In this document: one piece after another, positions 31,110 through 41,349 of the stretch
Position numbering within the stretch: position 1 is the stretch's first letter
Layout: every line of letters starts with the position of its first letter
DNA from: Nonomuraea turkmeniaca
GTDB taxonomy: Bacteria > Actinomycetota > Actinomycetes > Streptosporangiales > Streptosporangiaceae
Assembly (NCBI RefSeq): GCF_005889735.1
Contig: NZ_VCKY01000076.1
Location: 1-42,100, forward strand
Length of the DNA: 42,100 nucleotides
Reading direction: 5' to 3'
Position numbers and translations under genes: made by a program
The notes under the pieces: model-generated
Databases searched by the model: none
Told to the model about the DNA's origin: nothing
Seen by the model: the letters and a program-made list of their open reading frames with translations, nothing else

Positions 31110-31775
31110 CAAGGCTCCCGCCACATCGGATAGAGGTACCGAACAGGTGCGAAGCTCTGCGCAGGGGGCGCGGGGGCAAGGAGAGATCGCTTGTGATGAC
31201 ACAGCTGTCAAGCCGCGCTGCCCGAGGTATCGGCGCAGGGCGCGAAACGTCGCAGGCCGCGACCGGCTAGCTCGAGGATCCCGCTGGTCCGGGGATGCCT
31301 CCGGCGGGAACGGCATCGTCGCCGCATTGCGCGCGGCGGCCACTCCCGTGATCGCTCCCGCCGCTCCGCCGCCAGGACCGGGCTTCGCCGCCGTGCTCCT
31401 CAGCGGTCCGAGCGCCTGGTTCAGGCACTTCGGTGGCTGCGTAGTCGTCGCCGAGCATGTTCGTCGCCAAGATCAACGACAAGAGCAAGAACCTTCCCCC
31501 ATGGCCTGCACATTCTTCCCCGAAAGGGAAACACACGGCTTGACCGCGACTGGTCGTCACTTTACAAGGACAAAGGAGACATCGGTGTCCGGTGAATGCC
31601 CTACACCGAGATCTCCGTTTGGTTGCGGTCGGCGAGCGTGACGGGGCCCGTCGGCGAGCGTGAAGAGGCCCGTCGGCGAGCGTGAGGGGCCGTAGGAGAG
31701 CGGCCGGCGCCCGGCTTCAGGCGCACCGTGGACCCGCGAGCACGGCGGGGAAACCGTGGAAATAGGCTCGGGGGC
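31110..31775. other. Divergent intergenic gap between the AfsR-like and acetate kinase genes
   Basis: Of 666 bases, only the 22-bp tandem repeat (31628-31693) and the acetate kinase -10 stand out. A minus-strand frame from 31560 to 31267 (97 codons) contains a hydrophobic stretch, LLLSLILATNMLGDDYAA, and moderate third-position GC, so a small membrane or secreted peptide is possible. It has no convincing ribosome site, and I do not call it a gene. Confidence 0.35.
31628..31693. repeat. Three tandem 22-bp repeats
   Basis: GTCGGCGAGCGTGA plus a variable GGGGCCC-like tail recurs at 31628-31649, 31650-31671 and 31672-31693, with a few substitutions. It lies 83 bases before the acetate kinase start. 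It could be a regulator-binding array (direct heptamer-like repeats suit SARP-type proteins) or simple slippage. Confidence 0.7.
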
Positions 31776-32939
31776 ATGGCCGGCCGCATTCTCGTCCTGA
31801 ACACGGGATCCTCGTCGATCAAGTATGAGCTCGTGGACGTCGACACCCACGAGCGCCCGGCCAGAGGCCTGATCGAGCGCATCGGCGAGGAGACGGGGCG
31901 GATCACGCACCAAGCCGGGGACGCGCCGCCGTACGTACGTGAGCGGCCCTTCCCCGGGCACGGCGAGGGGCTGGACGCGATGATGGAGGCGTTCGCCGCG
32001 GCGGGGCCCGACATGGCGCCCGTCGCGGTCGGGCACCGTGTCGTGCACGGCGGGACCCGGTTCACCGAGGCCGTGCTCGTCGACGACGAGGTGATCGCGG
32101 CGATCGAGGAGCTGAGCCCGCTCGCGCCGCTGCACAACCCGGTCAACGTGACCGGGATCAGGGTCGCGCGCACGGCGTTCCCCGGGGTGCCGCAGGTGGC
32201 CGTGTTCGACACGGCGTTCCACCGTACGCTGCCGCCGGAGGCGTACACGTACGCCGTGCCGCAGGGTTGGGGGGTGCGGCGCTTCGGCTTCCACGGCACC
32301 TCCTGTGCCTACGTCTCCCGCCGCGCCGCCGCCCATCTCGGGCGCGACCTCACCGAGCTCAACCTGATCGTGCTGCATCTAGGCAACGGCGCGAGCGCCA
32401 CCGCGATCAACGGCGGCCACAGCGTCGACACCTCCATGGGCATGACGCCGCTGGAGGGGCTGGTCATGGGCACCCGCTCAGGTGACGTCGACCCCGCGCT
32501 CGCCGGCTACCTCGCCCGGGTCAAGGAACTGGACGCCCAGCAGGTGGAGCACGCACTCACCCACTGCGGCGGCCTGCTCGCGCTCACCGGCACCCGGGAC
32601 ATGCGCGAGGTACGCGGCCGCCACGACGACGAGGCCAGGCTCGCGCTGGAGATCTACACCCGGCGCATCCGCAAGTACGTGGGCGCCTACTACGCGCTGC
32701 TGGGGCGGGTGGACACGATCGTGTTCACCGGCGGAGTGGGCGAGAACGACGCCGCCACCCGCGCGGCATCTCTGGCCGGGCTCGAACGGCTCGGCATCGC
32801 CGTGGACCCGGCGCTCAACCAGGCGCACACGACCGGCGAGCGGGCCGTTTCCCCACAGGGTGCCGAGGTGCCCGTGCTGGTCATCCCGACCGACGAGGAA
32901 TGGGAGATCGCCCGCCAGGCTCGCGCGCTGATCTCCTGA
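31776..32939 (+). CDS. ackA: Acetate kinase
   Basis: Interconverts acetate plus ATP and acetyl phosphate (387 aa). Motifs: VLNTGSSSIKYEL (phosphate loop), VGHRVVHGG, FDTAFH, RRFGFHGTSCAYV (active-site His), LHLGNGASATAINGG and FTGGVGENDAATR. These match the ASKHA-fold family in full. Unusually, no phosphotransacetylase or phosphoketolase gene adjoins it; it sits between two AfsR-like genes and a SpoIIE phosphatase. ATG 31776 fits the family start. TAGGCT (31763-31768) lies seven bases before it and no ribosome site is seen, so a leaderless message is likely. Confidence 0.95.
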   Translation: MAGRILVLNTGSSSIKYELVDVDTHERPARGLIERIGEETGRITHQAGDAPPYVRERPFPGHGEGLDAMMEAFAAAGPDMAPVAVGHRVVHGGTRFTEAVLVDDEVIAAIEELSPLAPLHNPVNVTGIRVARTAFPGVPQVAVFDTAFHRTLPPEAYTYAVPQGWGVRRFGFHGTSCAYVSRRAAAHLGRDLTELNLIVLHLGNGASATAINGGHSVDTSMGMTPLEGLVMGTRSGDVDPALAGYLARVKELDAQQVEHALTHCGGLLALTGTRDMREVRGRHDDEARLALEIYTRRIRKYVGAYYALLGRVDTIVFTGGVGENDAATRAASLAGLERLGIAVDPALNQAHTTGERAVSPQGAEVPVLVIPTDEEWEIARQARALIS

Positions 32940-32985
32940 CCCCTACCTCTGGTGACCAGGCAAAACACCTCATAGAGTGGATGGC

Positions 32986-34269
32986 GTGGGCAGGTCCACC
33001 AGCCTTCACAGGCCGGCCACGCGAAAATCGGTCACGCCACGCATCGACCACGCGGCGCTGTTCGCCGCCACGCCGTCCCCATGCCTGGTGCTGGACCCCG
33101 ACCTGATGATCGTCGATGTCAACCAGGCCTACCTGCACGCGACCGGCCGCACCGCCGAGGAACTGATCGGGCAGCACATCTTCGCCGCATTCCCCGACAA
33201 TCCCGACGATCCCAACGCCGACGGGGTGGAGAACCTGCGCGCCTCGCTGCACCGGGTGCTGGCCTCCAGGGAGCGGGACACGATGGGCCTGCAGAAATAC
33301 GACATCCCCCTCACCGACTGCCCTGGGGCGTTCGAGGAGCGCTGGTGGTACCCGATCAACACCCCCGTCCTGGCGCCTGACGGGACGCTGTCGTGGATCA
33401 TCCACCGGGTCGAGGACGTGACGCAATTCGTCCGCTCCTGCGGCCAGGAGCGGCCCGCCGTCCACAGCTTGACCAGGCGACAGAAGGCCATGGAGGCCGA
33501 GCTGTATGCCAGGGCGCAGGAACTTCAGCGGCTGTACGAAGAACTCCGCCATGCCCACGCCCGCGAACGCGAGGTCGCGCTCACCCTTCAGGAGGCCATG
33601 CTCCACTGCCCCGGCCTGGACCTGCATCCCGACATCGCGGTGCGCTACCTGCCCGCGGTGGGAACACTGAACGTCTGCGGCGACTGGTACGACATCGTCG
33701 ACCTGCCGGACGGCTGCTTCGCCGTCGCCGTCGGCGACGTCGTAGGTCACGGCCTGCAAGCCGCCACCACCATGGGGATGCTGCGCAGCGCGCTGAGCGC
33801 CGCGATCCGCGTCGTGCGGGAGCCTGCCCGGGCGCTGGAAGTGCTCGGTCTGTACGCCCGTTCGCTGGACGGGGCGCTGGCCACCACGGCGGTCGAGGCT
33901 CTGATCGACACCAGAAATCGCCGCATCACCTACAGCAGCGCCGGCCACCTGCCGCCCGTCCTGCTCCACCCGAACGGCTCCTGCGCGCTGTTGGACGAGG
34001 CCACCGACCCTCCGCTGGGTGCCCGCCCCGAGCACGTCACCGGCCCGCAGGCCGAACTGTCCTACACACCCGGCGGCACCCTCGTCCTGTACACCGACGG
34101 TCTCATCGAACGCCGCGGCCGGGACATCGACGTCGGTCTGGCACGCTTGACCGACGCGCTCGCCGGGTCCGGCACGCTCGATCCCGAACCCCTCGCCGAC
34201 GCCCTCCTGGCATGCCTGGACTCCAGCAGCGCCCGCGACGACATCGCCCTGCTCGTCGTCCGCCTGTGA
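32986..34269 (+). CDS. PAS-domain SpoIIE-type protein phosphatase
   Basis: Soluble PP2C-like Ser/Thr phosphatase (427 aa) with a signal-sensing head. An N-terminal PAS domain (about 16-135; LFAATPSPCLVLDPDLMIVDVNQAYLHATGR) joins a coiled coil (about 155-195) and a SpoIIE catalytic domain (about 205-427). Metal-site Asp residues are seen in CGDWYDIVDLPDGCFAVAVGDVVGHG and at the end in SSARDDIALLVVRL. Such proteins dephosphorylate anti-sigma antagonists; no partner anti-sigma gene is adjacent. GTG 32986 is preferred to 32977 because TAGAGT (32973-32978) lies seven bases before it, implying leaderless initiation. Convergent with the large AfsR-like gene. Confidence 0.88.
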   Translation: MGRSTSLHRPATRKSVTPRIDHAALFAATPSPCLVLDPDLMIVDVNQAYLHATGRTAEELIGQHIFAAFPDNPDDPNADGVENLRASLHRVLASRERDTMGLQKYDIPLTDCPGAFEERWWYPINTPVLAPDGTLSWIIHRVEDVTQFVRSCGQERPAVHSLTRRQKAMEAELYARAQELQRLYEELRHAHAREREVALTLQEAMLHCPGLDLHPDIAVRYLPAVGTLNVCGDWYDIVDLPDGCFAVAVGDVVGHGLQAATTMGMLRSALSAAIRVVREPARALEVLGLYARSLDGALATTAVEALIDTRNRRITYSSAGHLPPVLLHPNGSCALLDEATDPPLGARPEHVTGPQAELSYTPGGTLVLYTDGLIERRGRDIDVGLARLTDALAGSGTLDPEPLADALLACLDSSSARDDIALLVVRL

Positions 34270-34365
34270 ACCCACTACCAGAGCCTTGAAGGCCGCAGAC
34301 GCGGAGGCCGCCACGATGCACACCACGCTGGTGCCATTGGCATCCCGCCGAAGCGGCACTGCTGC

Positions 34366-37188
34366 TCAGAGCTGGTTCTTGATGGGTTCCGGGGTGTCGG
34401 GAAGCGGCTGAGCCATGAGGCTCGACACCTCGCCAGAGGTGAGGAGGCGGGCCTCACGCAGCAGGTCGAGCGACTCCCGCCAAGAAGCCCACGCCTCTTC
34501 CCCCCGTCCCAGGTCGTGCAGGGTGTGGCCGAGCCACCAGCAGGACACGGCGGCGCCGACATTCCGGCCCAGGCCGCGCTGGATCTTGATCGCTTGACGG
34601 TACTCCTTCACCGCCTCGGCGAGCAGTCCGCCGGCCCGATAAGCGTCGGCAAGCGTGTCACGGGCAATGCCCACCTCGCCGGGGTCACACCACCGCTCCG
34701 CCATGGTCAGGGCGTGTCGCGCCTCGTCAACGGCCTCATCGTGCCTTCCCTGACGGTAATAGACGTGCACGCGATTGTTACGGACGTAGGACTCCAGGTC
34801 CGGGCGTCCCCTCTCCCTGGTGAGGGTCTGGGCGCGTTCCAGGGCGGACAGCGCGTCGTCGTAGCGCCCCATCATGGCGTACGTGATGCCGAGGTCGTTG
34901 TACGTCCCCGCCTTTTGATTCGGCTGTCCAGCACGATCCCAGCAGGCCAGCGCCGCCTCCAAGTACCTGACGGCATCCTCGAACCGCCCCAGTTCCTGGT
35001 GGACGCCGCCGAGCCCCTGGCCCAGGACGGCCTGACCCTCCCAGTCGCCGTGACCCGCGGCGATGCGCATCGCCTCCTGGCCCACCGCGACCATTTCGGG
35101 GAACCAGCCACGCCAGGAGAACAACCAGTGAGCGATGTTCGCGAGACCGGTCACGGTCTGGTCGGCGAAGTCTCTGGCCGCCTGATGAACCGCGGCCAAG
35201 AGGTTCTCCCGTTCACCTTCGGTCCAGGCGTTCGCGGCTTCCACTGTGGGGAGTTCCTCCCCGGGTTGTTCGGCGGGGAACCGGGTGGCGTTGTCCGTGC
35301 TGTTGCCGTTCAGCAGGGTGTCGGCGCGCTGCGCTGTCGCCAGGTAGTGGTGCAGGACGCGGCGGACGGCAGCTCTGCGTTCCTCTTCAGGAAGGTCTTC
35401 CGCTCCTCGTTCCCGGGCGTAGAGGCTGATGAGGTCGTGGAACCGGTACCGGTTCGGCCCGGCCGGTTCGAGGAGGCGGGCGTCCAGCAACCGTTCCAGG
35501 GCGGCCTCGGCTCGGGCAACCGGCCAGCCGGCCAGCGCGGCGGACGCGGCCGGCGTGTGCGTGGGCAGGTCGAGCAGGCCAAGCAGGGTGAGCAGGTGCG
35601 CAGCACCCCGGTCGGCGGCTTCCTCGCGCAGGTGCTGGTGGCTGACCGCGATGCCGGCGCGCACCGCCAGGTCGGCGTACTCCAGCGTGTCGAGGCGGCG
35701 GGTGGCGTCGGCAAGCCGTACGGCCAGGTCGGAGAGTGCCGAGTCGGGATGAGCGGCCAGCCGGGCGCCCGCGATCCGCAGTGCGAGCGGGAAACCACCG
35801 CAGAGCCGTACGATCTCCTCGGCCGCTTCCGGCTCGGCCCCCACGCGGTCAGGCCCGACGACGCGGGCGAGCAGCTCGGCGGCGTCCGAGTCGTCGAGCC
35901 TGCCAAGGTGCAGGTGGTGGGCATTGTCCAGGGTGGCCAGCGGGTCGCGGCTGGTGATGACGACCTTGCAGCCGGGCCCAGCGGGGATCAGCGGGAGAAC
36001 CTGGCGCGCGTCGCGGGCGTTGTCGACGATCAGGAGCAGGTTGCTCTTCGCGGTGAGCGATCGGAAGCGCGCGGCGGCCTCATCGGGGTCGGCGGGTACG
36101 GCGGGCCCGTCGAGTCCCAGCGAGCGCAGCAGGTGACGAAGCGCTTCGAGGGGGGTCAGAGGTGCGATGCCGGGGGTGGAGCCGTGCAGGTTGACATAGC
36201 TGACGCCGTCGGCGAAGCGGCTGGTGACGGCATGCGCGACGTGCATGGCCAGCGCCGACTTCCCGATACCGCCGGGCCCGTCGATCGCGGTGACCGTGGG
36301 TCCGCCGTCCGCGGCGAGGGCGGCGCGCAACCACTCGATCTCAGCGGCCCGGGCGGTGAACACGTTGATGTCGGCGGGAAGCTCTGAGCGCACGATCGGC
36401 TCACTCACCGGGCCCTCCTGCGCCGGGGTGGTCAGATCGAGCGCGGGATCTTTGACGAGCACGGCCTGGTGGAGCCGGCGCAGTTCGGCTCCGGGCTCGA
36501 GACCGAGTTCCTCGATCATGACCCGCCGGGTCTCCTGATAGACGGCCAGCGCCTCTGCCTGCCGCGAGGCTCGATACAGCGCCAGCATGAGCTGGGCGGT
36601 GAACCGTTCCTGTAAGGGATGGGCCCTGACGTACGCGGCGAGCTCGGCGGCCACGGCGTGGTGCTGGCCGGCGGCGAGTCGCAGATCGAAATGGTCTCCC
36701 AGTACGGCGACCCGTTCCTCTTCCAGACGCGTCGCTGCGATGCCGGCCCATGGCCCGGTCACCTCGGCAAGTGCCGGACCACGCCACAGGCCCAGCGCCT
36801 GGCGGAACAGCGCGTCGGCGGTGGCCGTCGTGCCCTGGGACCGGGCGGCGCGGGCCTGTTCCGCCAGCCGGGTGAACAGGTGAGCGTCAACGCGGTCACG
36901 ATCCAGCGCGAGCCGGTAAGCGCCGGGAATGGTCTGAATGATCTCTTCGCCACCGAGCGGGACGAGCGTCTCACGCAGCTTGTAGATCACGATGTGGAGC
37001 TGCTTGGCAGCGGTAGCCACCGAGCTCCGTCCCCAGACGTCGGCGAGGATCTGGTCGATGTGGACAGCCTGGCCGGCGTCGAGCGCAAGCCTGGCAAGCA
37101 CGCCCATCCGCCGCCGGCCCACGATCCTGACCGGTCTGCCGTCGGCCAGGATTTCCCACGGACCGAGGATCCTGATCTCCAGACCCAC
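34366..37188 (-). CDS. AfsR/SARP-type regulator, NB-ARC plus TPR
   Basis: Full-length AfsR-like activator (940 aa). It has an OmpR-type winged helix (about 1-95; EIRILGPWEILADGRPV), activation domain (about 98-250), NB-ARC ATPase with Walker A GPGGIGKSALAMH and LLLIVDNARDARQ, an arm domain, and a C-terminal run of TPR motifs (about 620-930), for example AVRYLEAALACWDRAGQPN and RYDDALSALERAQTL. It is a paralogue of the shorter protein encoded at 29067. GTG 37188 follows GGGGAG and matches the family start; the longer frame adds non-family sequence. It probably responds to a signal through NB-ARC/TPR and activates secondary metabolism; targets are not visible here. Confidence 0.92.
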   Translation of the reverse strand: MGLEIRILGPWEILADGRPVRIVGRRRMGVLARLALDAGQAVHIDQILADVWGRSSVATAAKQLHIVIYKLRETLVPLGGEEIIQTIPGAYRLALDRDRVDAHLFTRLAEQARAARSQGTTATADALFRQALGLWRGPALAEVTGPWAGIAATRLEEERVAVLGDHFDLRLAAGQHHAVAAELAAYVRAHPLQERFTAQLMLALYRASRQAEALAVYQETRRVMIEELGLEPGAELRRLHQAVLVKDPALDLTTPAQEGPVSEPIVRSELPADINVFTARAAEIEWLRAALAADGGPTVTAIDGPGGIGKSALAMHVAHAVTSRFADGVSYVNLHGSTPGIAPLTPLEALRHLLRSLGLDGPAVPADPDEAAARFRSLTAKSNLLLIVDNARDARQVLPLIPAGPGCKVVITSRDPLATLDNAHHLHLGRLDDSDAAELLARVVGPDRVGAEPEAAEEIVRLCGGFPLALRIAGARLAAHPDSALSDLAVRLADATRRLDTLEYADLAVRAGIAVSHQHLREEAADRGAAHLLTLLGLLDLPTHTPAASAALAGWPVARAEAALERLLDARLLEPAGPNRYRFHDLISLYARERGAEDLPEEERRAAVRRVLHHYLATAQRADTLLNGNSTDNATRFPAEQPGEELPTVEAANAWTEGERENLLAAVHQAARDFADQTVTGLANIAHWLFSWRGWFPEMVAVGQEAMRIAAGHGDWEGQAVLGQGLGGVHQELGRFEDAVRYLEAALACWDRAGQPNQKAGTYNDLGITYAMMGRYDDALSALERAQTLTRERGRPDLESYVRNNRVHVYYRQGRHDEAVDEARHALTMAERWCDPGEVGIARDTLADAYRAGGLLAEAVKEYRQAIKIQRGLGRNVGAAVSCWWLGHTLHDLGRGEEAWASWRESLDLLREARLLTSGEVSSLMAQPLPDTPEPIKNQL

Positions 37189-37684
37189 GCGAAGCGCTCC
37201 CCTCTCCCAATGGATTGGGAAGTGTAACGAAATCGCCATACAGTCGTCGCATATCACCAACATTGGGCCGTCATCCTCACCACACGCCGGATGAATCGCC
37301 CCGATGCTTCGGAAGACCTCGAAGTACGAGGACCGAGTCCAAGCTCCTCGCGATCGGCCTCGGCGGCCCACTCGGGCTTGACGCCGATTGCCTCGTCACC
37401 GTCACCCTCGGCGGCCTCACCGCGCCCGCTGAGAGGCGGTCCGCGAGTGCTCATGCGGAAGCCCGGCGTGGTCGACCGGACCAGCGCTCGGTGGTCTCGC
37501 GCACATCAGCCAGGCCTCCGGCGCCAGACGACCGGTCATGGTGCCAGGCCGCCGCAGGAACAGGGCGGATCCGCGCCCAGTGCAGGGCGATGTACAGCTC
37601 CACCTGGTCGCAGTGAGCGGGCCGTGCAGGCGCCGCCCAGGCAGATGGCGTTGCCGTCGTGGCCCTTGCCGGTCCGTTGACCGC
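37189..37684. other. Gene-free gap with possible decayed coding sequence
   Basis: About 500 bases without a supportable gene. On the minus strand three short stretches in different frames look coding-like by third-position GC, including CDQVELYIALHWARI (near 37600), EAWLMCARPPSAGP and IGVKPEWAAEADREEL (near 37370). Together they suggest a small gene broken by frameshifts. I cannot name its family. It must also contain the promoter of the large AfsR-like gene. Confidence 0.35.
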
Positions 37685-38712
<1,028 letters not shown>

Positions 38713-38716
<4 letters not shown>

Positions 38717-39573
38717 GGCGTGGTCACCCATCGGTCGCGCAGGCTGGCCAGGATGATCACCGAGACCGCGAGCAGGACGAGGCTGAGCACGATGGCGGCC
38801 TCCGGCTCGGTTTCCAGGGCGAGGTAGACGGCCAGCGGCATGGTGCGGGTGGTGCCGGGGAAGTTGCCGGCGAACGTGATCGTGGCGCCGAACTCGCCCA
38901 ACGCCCGCGCCCAGCACAAGACCGCTCCGGCCACCACGCCCGGCATGATGAGCGGCAGCGTGACGCGGCGGAAGACGGTCCAGCGGGAGGCGCCGAGCGT
39001 CGCGGCGGCTTCCTCGTACCGCTGGTCGGCGCCGCGCAGCGCACCCTCCACGCTGATGACCAGGAACGGCATCGCCACGAACGCCTCGGCGACGATCACG
39101 CCCGCGGTGGTGAACGGCAGCGTGACCCCGAACGTAGACTCCAGCCACTGCCCGACCAACCCTCGCCGCCCCAGCACCAGCAGCAGCGCCACACCGCCCA
39201 CGACGGGGGGCAGCACCAGCGGCACGGTCACCAGGGCCCGCATCAGGCGTCGGCCGGGGAAGCTCACCCGGGCCAGCAACCAGGCCAGCGGCACCCCGAA
39301 CACCAGGCACAGCGCGGTGGCGACGGTGGCGCAGAACAGCGACAGCCGCAGCGCCTCCAGCACTTGCGGCTCGGCCAGCCGCTGCAGCAAGGTGGGCCAG
39401 GGGGCGCGGATCAGCAGCCCGGCCAGTGGCAGCACCAGGAACGCCAGCCCGAGCACGGCAGGCAGCACCAACATCCACGGCAGGCGGCCGGAACCCTTGC
39501 GCGGGGGCGCCGCGCGTCCGGCGGCTCCACCCGACGGGTTCACCGGACGCTCGGAGCGCTCAGAAGTCGCCAT
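38713..39573 (-). CDS. modB: Molybdate ABC transporter permease
   Basis: Membrane subunit (286 aa) of the molybdate importer, with a Ser/Gly-rich cytoplasmic N-terminus of about 30 residues and five to six helices. The ModB/CysT-type loop reads YEEAAATLGASRWTVFRRVTLPLIMPG at about residue 185, and ARALGEFGATITFAGNFPG is the typical molybdate/sulfate permease signature. It starts five bases after the modA stop and overlaps modC, so the three are one operon. Confidence 0.93.
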
Positions 39574-39578
39574 CGCGG

Positions 39579-40376
39579 TCAGGGAGCCTCGAAGCCGGCC
39601 TTGGTCAGCACGTCCTCGCCCTGCTGTGACAGCACCAGATCGAAGAACTGCTTGGCCAGATCACCGGCCGGCGCCTTGGTCAGCGTGGCGATCGGATAGT
39701 CGTTGATCGCCTTGTCGGCCTCCGGGAACGCGATGCCCCGCACCTTGCCCGCCGAGGCGATCACGTCGGTCTCGTAGACCAGCGCGGCGTCGATCTCGCC
39801 GAGCTCCACCTTGGTCAGCGTGGCTTTGACGTCCTGCTCCAAGGTGACGGGGGTGACCTTGAGGCCGGCCGCGCCCAGCGCCTTGACCGCGGCGGCGCCG
39901 CACGGCACCTGGTCGGCGCACAGGGCCACCTTCACCTTCGGGTCGGCCAAGTCCTGGAGCTCGTCCACCTTGGCCGGGTTGCCGGCGGGCACGGCGATCT
40001 GCAGCTTGTTGCGCGCGAACGTGGTCGGCGCGTTCGCCAGGGAGGCGTCGGTCACGGTCTTCATGGTGGCCGGGCTGGCGGCGGCGAACACGTCGGCGGG
40101 CGCGCCTTGGGTGAGTTGCTGAGCGAGCGTGGCGCTGGAGCCGAAGTTGAACCTGACCGTGGTGCCTGGATGGGCGGCCTCGAAGGTCTTGCCGAGCTCG
40201 GTGAATGTGCCGGTCAGGGACGCCGCTGCGAAGACCGTCACCTCCTTCGCCCCGCCGGCGCCGGCGGACCGAGCGGAGGCCGCGGAGGTGGCCGGTTCGC
40301 CGGAGCCGCACCCCGACAGGCCCAGCGCGAGCGCGACGGGAAGGGCGACGGCCCACCGAGAAAGACGCCTGAACAC
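39579..40376 (-). CDS. modA: Molybdate-binding lipoprotein
   Basis: Extracellular molybdate-binding protein (265 aa). The signal peptide ends in lipobox LSGC at about residue 22. The mature part opens with EVTVFAAASLTGTFTELGKTF, the ModA hallmark that holds an oxyanion-binding Ser, and continues FNFGSSATLAQQL and ALVYETDVIA, further ligand segments. GTG 40376 is chosen over a TTG one codon upstream; AGGAG lies nine bases before. It follows the HTH-TOBE regulator gene by about 13 bases. Confidence 0.93.
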   Translation of the reverse strand: MFRRLSRWAVALPVALALGLSGCGSGEPATSAASARSAGAGGAKEVTVFAAASLTGTFTELGKTFEAAHPGTTVRFNFGSSATLAQQLTQGAPADVFAAASPATMKTVTDASLANAPTTFARNKLQIAVPAGNPAKVDELQDLADPKVKVALCADQVPCGAAAVKALGAAGLKVTPVTLEQDVKATLTKVELGEIDAALVYETDVIASAGKVRGIAFPEADKAINDYPIATLTKAPAGDLAKQFFDLVLSQQGEDVLTKAGFEAP

Positions 40377-40389
40377 CAAGGAGGGCTCC

Positions 40390-40803
40390 TCACACGCTAC
40401 TGGTCACGCGATCATGGCCGGCAATCTCGACGACGACGTTGGTGGACTTGATCACGGCGACCGCGACCACCCCCGCCTCCAGGCCGAGCTCGTCGGCGGC
40501 CTGACGGCTCATCAGCGACACCACCCGAAACGGCCCTGCGGCGATCTCCACCTGCGCCATCACCGCATCCCTGACCACCTCGGTGACGATCCCGCGAAAG
40601 CGGTTGCGCGCCGAGGAACGGCCACCGTCGCCGTCCGCCTCCACCTGGTCACGGGCGAAGGCCGCGAGATGGGCGCCGTTGATCCGCCGGTGGCCGTGCT
40701 CGTCCCGCTCGGCCGACAGCCGACCGGCGTCCACCCAGCGGCGGACGGTGTCGGAGCTGACCCCGAGCAGCGCGGCGGCCTCGCTGATCCGAAACGTCGT
40801 CAC
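40390..40803 (-). CDS. HTH-TOBE molybdate-responsive regulator
   Basis: Small protein (137 aa) combining an excisionase/MerR-type helix-turn-helix (about 4-55; RISEAAALLGVSSDTVRRWVDAGRL) with one TOBE/MOP domain (about 68-132; NRFRGIVTEVVRDAVMAQVEIAAGPFRVV and a closing VAVIKSTNVVVEI). MOP domains bind molybdate, so it likely senses molybdate and controls the modABC operon it leads. It is a short ModE-like design unlike the longer enterobacterial ModE. GTG 40803 has AGGAG only about two bases upstream, an unusually short spacing, but no better start is visible. Confidence 0.88.
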   Translation of the reverse strand: MTTFRISEAAALLGVSSDTVRRWVDAGRLSAERDEHGHRRINGAHLAAFARDQVEADGDGGRSSARNRFRGIVTEVVRDAVMAQVEIAAGPFRVVSLMSRQAADELGLEAGVVAVAVIKSTNVVVEIAGHDRVTSSV

Positions 40804-40995
40804 AACTCCTCACCATACCCTTCGCGCATGCCAGCCTGAATACCCCCCCTTTGCCGCAACAGCGGCTTGATTGAGGGCTCTGCCATGGCATCCGCGTAAC
40901 CTCGAACCACGTTGCGCACGCCCACCGGGCCCCTGGCGCAGCAGGACTGGATGGACGGACATCCGCCAAAGCGAGGGTCGACGTCCGAGGTGGCG

Positions 40996-41349
40996 TCAGC
41001 CCAGGCCGCCCCCGAAGCTGATCTCGTTGCCTTCCGCGTCCCGATAGGTCACCTTGGTCACGCCACCGTCGTACGTCTCGCGCTTCGCGGGCTCGATGCC
41101 CCGCCGGGCGATCTCGGCGACTCGGTCCTCGATGTCGTCGACGAACGACAACACCAGGGCGTTCCCCGCCCGTTCCGGATCCTGCACGATGTAGACGTAC
41201 CGGTGCTCGGCCACCTCCCACACCGCCTCGATGTCGTTCGGCAGGAACGACGGCTGCCCGCCGAAGAGCCGCTCGTACCACGGCAACGCCGCGGCGTAGT
41301 CGGTGACGGGGATGCCGGCGAAGAGATCCAGTGCCATGTCGTCATCCAT
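40996..41349 (-). CDS. VOC/glyoxalase-fold protein
   Basis: Single-domain vicinal-oxygen-chelate protein (117 aa), a fold used by glyoxalases, dioxygenases and antibiotic-binding resistance proteins. It shows FAGIPVTDYAAALPWYERLFG at the N-terminus and YDGGVTKVTYRDAEGNEISFGGG at the end, both family hallmarks. Metal ligands are not obvious, so it may bind a ligand only. ATG 41349 or ATG 41337 could be the start; neither has a strong ribosome site. It is upstream of the mod operon on the same strand but 192 bases away, so it is probably independent. Confidence 0.82.
   Translation of the reverse strand: MDDDMALDLFAGIPVTDYAAALPWYERLFGGQPSFLPNDIEAVWEVAEHRYVYIVQDPERAGNALVLSFVDDIEDRVAEIARRGIEPAKRETYDGGVTKVTYRDAEGNEISFGGGLG

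Noticed and set aside
31267..31560. 97-codon minus-strand frame with hydrophobic stretch
   Set aside because: No ribosome site, weak codon bias and no recognised family; noted in the gap entry only.
31557..32378. Minus-strand frame opposite acetate kinase
   Set aside because: Acetate kinase motifs on the plus strand are complete; the opposite frame is compositionally odd.
40853..40866. GCCGC-AACA-GCGGC hairpin upstream of the mod regulator
   Set aside because: Five-base stem only; could be a weak terminator for the VOC gene but not supportable as a molybdate site or riboswitch.
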